DNA of 5,756 bases, taken from contig JBBRLA010000568.1 in the NCBI GenBank assembly GCA_038231615.1, forward strand, positions 1 to 5,756, in the 5' to 3' direction. Origin of the DNA: JBBRLA01 sp038231615. GTDB taxonomy: Bacteria; Myxococcota_A; Polyangia; Palsa-1104; JAEUJZ01. Positions 1-4,428 of this stretch are shown in pieces. Position 1 is the first letter of the stretch; the number at the start of each line of letters is the position of its first letter. Below the pieces are notes generated by a model. That model searched no databases, was not told where the DNA came from, and worked only from the letters and a program-made list of their open reading frames with translations. The position numbers were made by a program, and so were the translations under genes.

Positions 1-104
1 TGGGGGAACTGAAGCGGCGGGGCCACAGCAAGGCCAACAAGTCCCAGCTCATTCGTGCCGCCCTGTTGCAGATCGACCTGGACAAGGTCCAGAAGACCCC
101 CTGA
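1..104 (+). CDS. C-terminal end of a probable ribbon-helix-helix DNA-binding protein (partial)
   Basis: The reading frame that starts at base 3 is open from the window edge to the TGA at 102-104 and gives 34 residues. The visible stretch has the pattern L-K-R-R-G-x4-N-K-S-x-L-I-R-x-A-L. This matches the turn and second helix of CopG/Arc-type ribbon-helix-helix repressors, where a Gly ends the first helix and an N-[KR]-S-x-L-I-R segment begins the second. The N-terminal beta-strand that contacts DNA lies outside the window, so target specificity cannot be read. Proteins of this fold act as dimers in the cytoplasm and usually repress transcription, often of their own operon or of an adjacent one. 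The 235-bp gap that follows contains several inverted repeats that could be operators. The match covers one short motif only, so another small helical protein cannot be excluded. Confidence 0.55.
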   Translation, partial: GELKRRGHSKANKSQLIRAALLQIDLDKVQKTP

Positions 105-145
105 ATCCAACCTGAAACCCCAAAGCCGACTTCCGAAATAAGAGC

Positions 146-160
146 ATCGCGGCCCGCGAT
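146..160. repeat. Inverted repeat 1 upstream of the lipoprotein operon
   Basis: ATCGCG-GCC-CGCGAT is a perfect inverted repeat with 6-bp arms and a 3-nt centre, centred at 153. It begins 42 nt after the stop codon of the upstream gene. As RNA it would form a GC-rich hairpin without a T-tract, and as DNA it could be a dimer-binding operator. The sequence does not decide between these roles. Confidence 0.5.
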
Positions 161-175
161 CTGGGCGTGGGAATG

Positions 176-192
176 GAGGGGATATACCCCTC
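176..192. repeat. Inverted repeat 2 upstream of the lipoprotein operon
   Basis: GAGGGG-ATATA-CCCCTC is a perfect inverted repeat with 6-bp arms and a 5-nt AT-only centre, centred at 184. That is 31 bp from the centre of the preceding inverted repeat. The AT core flanked by G and C runs is typical of a protein-binding dyad but would also fold as a hairpin in RNA. Confidence 0.5.
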
Positions 193-208
193 GCCAACGT
201 CCGCCAAC

Positions 209-223
209 CCGGGACATTCCCGG
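209..223. repeat. Inverted repeat 3 upstream of the lipoprotein operon
   Basis: CCGGGA-CAT-TCCCGG is a perfect inverted repeat with 6-bp arms and a 3-nt centre, centred at 216, 32 bp from the previous dyad. It contains CATTCCC (215-221). That heptamer recurs directly at 234-240 and in inverted form as GGGAATG at 169-175, so this part of the leader has additional repeat structure. Confidence 0.5.
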
Positions 224-270
224 ACCTCTATCGCATTCCCCGAACCCAGTCAGTGATCTGAATGGAGTAT

Positions 271-300
271 TTTCGAGGTCAACCTTACGTTTTTTAAGAT
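271..300 (+). promoter_or_regulatory. Possible weak promoter for the 340-2441 operon
   Basis: Bases 264-300 form the most AT-rich stretch in the leader, including a T6 run. TAAGAT at 295-300 matches four of six bases of a sigma-70-type -10 box. TTTCGA at 271-276, 18 nt upstream, is a poor -35 box with three of six matches. A start near 307 would leave a leader of about 33 nt before the GTG at 340. This is only a plausible location for the promoter that the operon needs somewhere in 105-339. Confidence 0.2.
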
Positions 301-339
301 TAGTGGATTGGTTGTGTGCCGCCATGATATTCTGGGAAC

Positions 340-924
340 GTGACACGACTTATCAGATGCCCTCGGGGTGCACTGGTGGGGCTCGCTCTTCTGGGTGGAG
401 CTTGCCAGGGCGAACTGAACCTCCTGAACCCAGGAGCTCTTACCATTCAAGACATGAGGCAACCCGACTTGGCCGCTCCGGTGATGGACGGCGTGTCCTT
501 CGCCGACATCAACCGGGACATGGACACGTCCACCTTTGGCTGTACGGGGCAGGCCAGCGTCTGCCACGGCCCCGGCACCAAGGCCCCCCTGCTCCTGAAG
601 GCCAACGGGCTGAAGGATATGGCGGCCCTCATGGCCAACTACAGCGCCCTCGTCCCCAAGGAGGTCGACACGGCGAACGCGACGATCAGCCGGTTCCTCG
701 TCATTCCGTTCCTCGACGAGAACAAGGGGGGAATCCGCCACACCGGCGGCAAGTACGCCGGCCTCGACCCGGGGGGGGCCATCTACAACCGCTGGCTGAA
801 GTGGATCAAGCTCGGCGCCAAGTTCGAATACCGCCCCTTCTCGGACCTGCCCAAGGACACCCCCGACATGGCCGCCGTCACCGATATGGCCGCCACGGGC
901 GATCTGGGAGACGGAGGAAAGTAA
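340..924 (+). CDS. Lipoprotein with a divergent cytochrome-c-like domain
   Basis: The product has 194 residues and starts with GTG. Residues 1-21 form a lipoprotein leader: basic residues R3, R6 and R9, a hydrophobic core at 11-18, then LLGGA before the predicted lipidated C22. Position -3 is Gly rather than the usual Leu, so the lipobox is slightly atypical. A D-M/D-L linker follows. A central region has C68-x6-C75-H76, then H134-x-G-G and Y149-x2-W152-x2-W155-I-x2-GA. In CxxCH cytochrome-c-like domains, including planctomycete-type ones, a haem motif followed by H-x-GG and WI-x2-GA is familiar. Here the cysteine spacing is C-x6-CH, so covalent haem attachment is doubtful and a haem-free or disulfide-bonded relative is possible. 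The C-terminus (175-194) is low complexity with DMA repeats. Only a weak GGGA precedes the start, but the next in-frame GTG (376) would truncate the leader. The gene overlaps the barrel gene by one base. The CDS is secure; the function is unknown. Confidence 0.8.
   Translation: MTRLIRCPRGALVGLALLGGACQGELNLLNPGALTIQDMRQPDLAAPVMDGVSFADINRDMDTSTFGCTGQASVCHGPGTKAPLLLKANGLKDMAALMANYSALVPKEVDTANATISRFLVIPFLDENKGGIRHTGGKYAGLDPGGAIYNRWLKWIKLGAKFEYRPFSDLPKDTPDMAAVTDMAATGDLGDGGK
771..778 (+). repeat. G8 homopolymer inside the lipoprotein gene
   Basis: Eight consecutive G residues lie within CCG-GGG-GGG-GCC, codons 144-147 of the 340-924 gene. A G6 run lies at 726-731. In the zero frame, bases 771-777 fit the -1 slippery heptamer pattern G-GGG-GGG. 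The downstream WI-x2-GA motif is in frame, so the gene is read intact as given. Confidence 0.7.
913..917 (+). promoter_or_regulatory. Ribosome binding site that fixes the barrel gene start
   Basis: GGAGG ends 6 nt before the ATG at 924 and lies inside the last codons of the lipoprotein gene. The stop and start overlap as TAATG. This site selects ATG 924 as the start, although the same frame is open back to about position 303, and it indicates translational coupling of the two genes. Confidence 0.85.
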
Positions 925-2441
925 TGCGGCGCTCACTCCCCCTGGCAGCTCTCCTACTCGCCGCTTCGCTGCACCCGGCCCTGGCAGGCCACCACAGCCA
1001 CAAGACGGCCGCCACGGCCGACGCCGCATCGACCAAGGTCACCGCCATCACCAAGACCGTGCTGCGGGCCGAGCCCACCGAGATCGGCAAGCCCCTGGGC
1101 AAGGTCCGCCCAAGCGAGAAGCTCCTCTTCGTCGATCGTTCCCCCGACGGCAAGTGGGCCCAGGTGCGCAAGGGACGGGTAGCCGGCTGGATCCTCGTCG
1201 AGGAGCTTTCCGGCGTGCCCGACGCCGCCGCCGCGCTGCCCCCGGTCCCCACCGAGGTCCCGGCCAAGCCCCTCGTCGCCACGCCGACGCCAGTGACGCC
1301 GCCGACCCCGGTAGCCGTCAAGCCCGCCCCGGTGGCCGTCAAGCCCGCTCCGGTAGCCGTCAAGCCGACCCCGGTCGCGCCCCCCGACACCGTGCTTCGC
1401 GACGATCCGCCCCGCACCCCTTCGGAGACCCACCCGGCCGTCGTCCCGCCCCCGTCCGTGAGCACCGGACCCGCTGTCGCCACCGGGCCCGCGGGTCCGG
1501 GCGCTACCGGGCCCCTTTCCTCCATCGCCCCCAGGGTGCCCCTCTCGGGCCTGTGGTTCAGCGTTGGCGGCGGCATCGCGCTGCTCGGGTCGTCCTTCGC
1601 CTCGGCCATCGACCCCAAGACCGCCCCGGCCGGCAGCCTGAACCCCGAACTCTTCAACTACTCCATCGACACCTTGCCCGGGCTGGCGGTGCAGGGCAGG
1701 GTGGGCTACACCTACGGCTACCGCGCGCTGCGCGTCGGCGTGGACGGCGGCTACCGCTTCGCCGGGGCCACCAGCATCGTGGTCAAGCTGCCCGAGCGCG
1801 ACTCCGAGCCGCGCCCGCAGGTGCAACCCGACGGCTCCATTGCCACCGTCAGCACCGTCCTGCGCGCCACGCGGTCCACCGTCGGCCTGACCGCCCACGA
1901 CATCGACCTGGCCGTCAGCGTCGGCGGCTACTTCGCCCTGGGCAGCAAGCTGGAGATGTCCCTGCGCGCCCGCGGCGGTCTCCAGATCCAGGCCTTCCTG
2001 CCCGACTTCAACCCCGGCGCGGTGCTGCCCAAGGAGGTGCTCTACGGGCCCCAGGTCGGCGCCATCGTCGAACTGCAATCCCGCGCCATCCCCGGCTTCG
2101 GCCTGCGCCTGGAGGGCGGTTACATCCCCTATGCCGTGCGCACCGAGAACGACGGCGCCCGCGACGCGGTGCCCACCAAACTGAGCACCCTGGACGAAAG
2201 CTCCACCGGCTACTACGGCGGCGGCTCCGTCGCCCTGCGGGTGACCCCCGGCTTCGACGTCGAGCTGGGCTACCGCCTGCTCTCGACATCCACCACGTTT
2301 GCCGACAACAGCACCTCGCAGCGCCTGGCCTTCGATCGCGACGACGTGGTCAAGGGCCGCGCCACCACCGAGACCTTCAGCTCGTCCTCGCGCAGCACCT
2401 CGCAGCAGACCCTCTGGATCGGCGTCGCCTTCCGCCGCTAG
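924..2441 (+). CDS. Exported SH3b-like domain plus outer-membrane beta-barrel protein
   Basis: The product has 505 residues. A signal peptide covers 1-21 (RR, hydrophobic core, cleavage after A19-L-A21) and is followed by a His-rich start (H23, H24, H26). Residues about 38-97 look like a bacterial SH3b domain: V-L-R-A-E-P early, a G-K-V/E-K-L-L-F-V turn, then D-G-K-W-A-Q-V and G-W-I-L-V-E-E-L. A low-complexity linker (100-200) contains three tandem VAVKPAP-type heptads (130-150) and Gly-Pro-Ala segments at 181-197. Residues about 206-505 have alternating amphipathic strands with Gly and aromatic residues at strand ends, consistent with an outer-membrane barrel of roughly 8-12 strands. The protein ends VAFRR, so the usual terminal aromatic is two residues from the end. 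SH3b-like domains often bind peptidoglycan or peptides, so the protein may connect the outer membrane to the cell wall; that role is inferred. No specific family was recognised. Confidence 0.85.
   Translation: MRRSLPLAALLLAASLHPALAGHHSHKTAATADAASTKVTAITKTVLRAEPTEIGKPLGKVRPSEKLLFVDRSPDGKWAQVRKGRVAGWILVEELSGVPDAAAALPPVPTEVPAKPLVATPTPVTPPTPVAVKPAPVAVKPAPVAVKPTPVAPPDTVLRDDPPRTPSETHPAVVPPPSVSTGPAVATGPAGPGATGPLSSIAPRVPLSGLWFSVGGGIALLGSSFASAIDPKTAPAGSLNPELFNYSIDTLPGLAVQGRVGYTYGYRALRVGVDGGYRFAGATSIVVKLPERDSEPRPQVQPDGSIATVSTVLRATRSTVGLTAHDIDLAVSVGGYFALGSKLEMSLRARGGLQIQAFLPDFNPGAVLPKEVLYGPQVGAIVELQSRAIPGFGLRLEGGYIPYAVRTENDGARDAVPTKLSTLDESSTGYYGGGSVALRVTPGFDVELGYRLLSTSTTFADNSTSQRLAFDRDDVVKGRATTETFSSSSRSTSQQTLWIGVAFRR
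1311..1373 (+). repeat. Three tandem 21-bp units encoding VAVKPAP-type heptads
   Basis: Units at 1311-1331, 1332-1352 and 1353-1373 encode VAVKPAP, VAVKPAP and VAVKPTP, followed by a partial VAP. They differ mainly by synonymous third-position changes, so this is an older or conserved duplication rather than a perfect recent one. The units form a stiff, Lys-containing, Pro-rich spacer between the SH3b-like domain and the barrel. Repeat number could vary by slippage. Confidence 0.85.
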
Positions 2442-2462
2442 CTCGGCCCGCCCCGAAGCACC

Positions 2463-2486
2463 TGCTGGGGTCTACAGGACCCAGCA
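2463..2486. promoter_or_regulatory. 24-bp dyad: candidate activator site or hairpin
   Basis: TGCTGGG (2463-2469) and CCCAGCA (2480-2486) are perfect 7-bp inverted arms separated by 10 nt. As RNA, the element can also pair GTC (2470-2472) with GAC (2478-2480) around a TACAG loop, giving a nine-pair stem with one bulged G. It lies just after the barrel gene stop and about 150 bp upstream of the start site predicted from the sigma-54-type promoter at 2600-2614. It could therefore be an enhancer-binding-protein site or a terminator-like hairpin. No T-tract follows. Confidence 0.4.
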
Positions 2487-2507
2487 ACTGGGGTGCCGGC
2501 CCCCATG

Positions 2508-2539
2508 GCAGGCCCGGGACGGGCCCAAAACCCGCCTGC
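2508..2539 (+). terminator. GC-rich hairpin cluster after the barrel operon
   Basis: GGCCCG (2511-2516) and CGGGCC (2520-2525) are perfect arms around GGA and are followed by CAAAA. An alternative, mutually exclusive stem pairs GCAGGC (2508-2513) with GCCTGC (2534-2539), extended by GGG (2516-2518) with CCC (2531-2533). The position, 70-100 nt after the stop, suits termination of the 340-2441 operon, but there is no U-tract. Confidence 0.35.
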
Positions 2540-2585
2540 AAGAGACCACATTTCCTGGGTTTCCCTCGGAGAATGTCTCTCCTTC

Positions 2586-2603
2586 TGCCGCGCCTTTGCG
2601 GCA
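2586..2603. repeat. Inverted repeat overlapping the -24 promoter element
   Basis: TGCCGC-GCCTTT-GCGGCA is a perfect 6-bp inverted repeat with a 6-nt centre. Its right arm shares four bases, GGCA (2600-2603), with the -24 element of the sigma-54-type promoter. A protein bound here would compete with RNA polymerase, so it could be a repressor operator. Coincidence is also possible in GC-rich DNA. Confidence 0.4.
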
Positions 2604-2614
2604 CGAGGCTTGCT
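2600..2614 (+). promoter_or_regulatory. Sigma-54-type (-24/-12) promoter for the propeller lipoprotein
   Basis: GGCACG (2600-2605), four spacer bases (AGGC) and TTGCT (2610-2614) match the consensus TGGCACG-N4-TTGCW at every fixed base except the first T, which is C here. The invariant GG (2600-2601) and GC (2612-2613) are separated by exactly 10 nt, as sigma-54 RNA polymerase requires. The predicted transcription start is near 2625, which gives a leader of about 23 nt ahead of the ATG at 2648. Such promoters need an ATP-driven enhancer-binding activator, so the gene is probably induced by a specific signal. The activator is not in the window. Confidence 0.6.
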
Positions 2615-2630
2615 GCTGCATACTTATAGC

Positions 2631-2637
2631 AGGAGGG
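2631..2637 (+). promoter_or_regulatory. Ribosome binding site of the propeller lipoprotein gene
   Basis: AGGAGGG is a strong Shine-Dalgarno sequence ending 10 nt before the ATG at 2648, slightly farther than typical. It begins only about 6 nt after the start site predicted from the sigma-54-type promoter, so the leader would be very short. No alternative in-frame start with a better signal is visible. Confidence 0.7.
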
Positions 2638-2647
2638 CTCTTCATCC

Positions 2648-4384
2648 ATGACCCGCCACATTCTCTATAGCTTAGGTCTCGCCATCGTCTTAGGTTTCGG
2701 TTGTAACGACTCCACCATCGACAACTCCGGCAACGGCAACTGTACGACCGCCGACTGCGCCGACATGACCTCCGGCCACGGGGGCCCCGGGGGCCCCGAT
2801 CACACCGTCGGGCTCGGCCCCAACACGCCGAACCCGTTCAACCCCGGGGACGACGGTTCCAGCGGGGTGCAGGTCGATCCCAACGGCAACATCATCCTGA
2901 AGCCGGGGGTCACGGCCAACAACAAGCCCGTCATCTGGGTCGCCGGCAGCGCCGAGGGCACGGTCTCCAAGATCGACACCCGGACGACGACCGAGATCGG
3001 CCGCTACTACACCTTCCCGGGCTCGCAAAAGGGCGTGTTGACCGCCGATCCTTCGCGCACCACCGTCGGACTTTCCGGGCAGGTGGTGGTCGCCAACCGG
3101 GCCTGGCAGTTCTCCGCCAACCCCGCCAATGCCTCCGCCATGAGCATTGCGGGCGATATCAGCCAGTGCGTCGATCGCAACGGCAACGGCAAGATCGAGA
3201 CCTCGACCAACGCGACCCCGATCCCGTGGCCGGCGGGCATGGCCAACAGCCCCGACGAGTGCGTCCTGTGGATCAACCGCGACATTGGCGATCGCCAGGG
3301 CCGGCCGCAGAACCCCGGCGCCGACGACAACGGCAGCCGACCCCGGGCCGCCGGCTTCGACGCGCAGATCGGCCTGGACGGCATGCTCTCGACCCAGGTG
3401 TACATCGGCCTGTGGGGCACCCGGGAGCTGGTGCGCATCGACGCCAAGACCGGCAAGACCCTCAAGCGCATCGACCTGGGGTCGGTGGAGCCGTACGGGC
3501 TGGTGCTGGACAAGAACGGCGACGTCTGGATTCGCGGCGCCGAGGGCAGCCTGGCCAAGGTCAGCGTGAAGGCCGGCGATCAGGTAAAGGTCTACAACGG
3601 CGCCAAGGCGCCGCCTTGCCCTTACGGCATCACCGCCGACGCCAAGGGTTTTATCTACACTGCCGGCGGCACCTGCGTGTCGCGCTTCGACCCGGCGACC
3701 GAGACCTGGGAGAAGCTGGAGATCCCCAACGCGACGTTCACCCGCGGGCTGGCCATCGACAACACCTATGGGGTGTGGATCGCCGACAACCAGACCGGGC
3801 TGGTCCGGGTGGACGGCTCGGGGCCCAAGATGATCTTCAACAAACTGATCCCGATTGCCGCGGAAGGCGGGCAGGCGACCCCCACCACCCTGGGGGTGGC
3901 CATCGACTTCGACCTGAACCCGTGGATCGTCAGCTTCAGCAACTCGAAGGTCTACAAGATCGACCCCAAGACCAACACCGTGCTGGGCTCGGTGGCGGTG
4001 GGGGCGAACCCCTACATGTACAGCGACTTCAGCGGCTTCGCGCTGCGCAACGCGGGCACGGCGCTGGGGCTGTGGCAGCACACGTTCCCGGGATGCGGGT
4101 CGAACACGCGGTGGTACAAACTGAACTGGAAGGTGACCAACACCGCGGTGACCCACGTGACCGTGAAGATCCGCTCGGCGGCGACGGCGGCGGGGCTGGC
4201 GAACGTGCCGTTCACTACGATCGCGAATGTGGCGCCTGACATGTCGCCGATCCCCATCCGGCTGCCGGCGGGAGCCAGCCCGGACTTCCTGCAGGTCGAG
4301 TTTGACCTGTTCTCCTCGGACCCGAAGATGACCCCGATCCTTTCGGGAATCGACGTCGGGTACAGCTGCAACGAAATCGGGTAG
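2648..4384 (+). CDS. Beta-propeller lipoprotein with a calcium-type loop and C-terminal beta-sandwich
   Basis: The product has 578 residues. The leader 1-18 ends in L-G-F-G before the predicted lipidated C19, and a Gly/Asn/Pro-rich linker (20-75) holds a C32/C37 pair. Residues about 92-465 resemble an NHL/Vgb-like propeller: recurring blades of the type I/V-W-V-A-G, K-V-S-x-I-D-x-x-T and P-Y-G-L-V-L-D-x-x-G-D-V-W-I occur near 97-118, 251-276, 282-307, 326-352, 366-390 and 415-450. An insertion at 174-187 reads C-V-D-R-N-G-N-G-K-I-E-T-S-T, a D-x-N-x-N-G loop like those of EF-hand or dockerin calcium sites, followed by ECVLW at 204-208. Residues about 470-578 look like an all-beta sandwich. Likely disulfides are C174/C205, C324/C343 and C483/C574, by proximity or domain. 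The protein is probably surface or periplasmic and may bind a ligand. Propellers of this look are sometimes labelled streptogramin lyase, but no catalytic set was identified here. Confidence 0.85.
   Translation: MTRHILYSLGLAIVLGFGCNDSTIDNSGNGNCTTADCADMTSGHGGPGGPDHTVGLGPNTPNPFNPGDDGSSGVQVDPNGNIILKPGVTANNKPVIWVAGSAEGTVSKIDTRTTTEIGRYYTFPGSQKGVLTADPSRTTVGLSGQVVVANRAWQFSANPANASAMSIAGDISQCVDRNGNGKIETSTNATPIPWPAGMANSPDECVLWINRDIGDRQGRPQNPGADDNGSRPRAAGFDAQIGLDGMLSTQVYIGLWGTRELVRIDAKTGKTLKRIDLGSVEPYGLVLDKNGDVWIRGAEGSLAKVSVKAGDQVKVYNGAKAPPCPYGITADAKGFIYTAGGTCVSRFDPATETWEKLEIPNATFTRGLAIDNTYGVWIADNQTGLVRVDGSGPKMIFNKLIPIAAEGGQATPTTLGVAIDFDLNPWIVSFSNSKVYKIDPKTNTVLGSVAVGANPYMYSDFSGFALRNAGTALGLWQHTFPGCGSNTRWYKLNWKVTNTAVTHVTVKIRSAATAAGLANVPFTTIANVAPDMSPIPIRLPAGASPDFLQVEFDLFSSDPKMTPILSGIDVGYSCNEIG
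2780..2797 (+). repeat. Exact tandem 9-bp repeat in the lipoprotein linker
   Basis: GGGGGCCCC occurs twice in tandem and encodes GGP-GGP (residues 45-50) in the flexible linker after the lipid anchor. Each unit is itself nearly palindromic and very GC-rich, so replication slippage or sequencing compression is possible. A unit change would keep the frame. Confidence 0.7.
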
Positions 4385-4397
4385 GCCGACCTGCGTT

Positions 4398-4427
4398 CCC
4401 ACGGCCTCGCCATCGCGAGGCCGCGGG
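4398..4427. terminator. Bidirectional terminator-like hairpin between convergent genes
   Basis: CGGCCTCGC (4402-4410) and GCGAGGCCG (4415-4423) are perfect 9-bp arms around a CATC loop. After one A/C mismatch the stem continues with CCC (4398-4400) and GGG (4425-4427), giving 12 pairs. It lies in the 44-bp gap between two convergent stop codons and reads the same from both strands, as expected of a shared terminator. There is no T-tract, so Rho or an unusual mechanism may contribute. Confidence 0.7.
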
Positions 4428-4428
4428 T

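Noticed and set aside
303..923. Upstream extension of the barrel gene frame, open from about 303
   Set aside because: The translation is Arg/Pro/Gly-rich shadow sequence over the lipoprotein gene. The signal peptide and a strong ribosome site place the true start at 924.
954..2078. 374-codon open frame on the minus strand with repeated GLDGHRGGLDGY segments
   Set aside because: The repeats are the antisense reading of the VAVKPAP-encoding units. The remainder is low-complexity shadow sequence.
1154..2629. 491-codon open frame on the plus strand
   Set aside because: It is a Pro/Arg-rich shadow of the barrel gene that ends in the intergenic region. No start signal or domain is seen.
2619..2630. 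Sigma-70-type -10 candidates CATACT and TATAGC ahead of the propeller gene
   Set aside because: Each matches four of six bases but lacks a good -35 at the right distance. The sigma-54-type elements fit the same region far better.
3166..4239. 357-codon open frame on the plus strand within the propeller gene
   Set aside because: Its composition is dominated by Arg, Gln and Gly, typical of a shadow frame. The propeller frame has clear blade motifs.
2648..4384. Assignment of the propeller lipoprotein as a streptogramin (virginiamycin B) lyase
   Set aside because: Propeller repeats alone are not specific. No catalytic His/Glu set could be identified, and the extra domains and lipid anchor differ from that enzyme.
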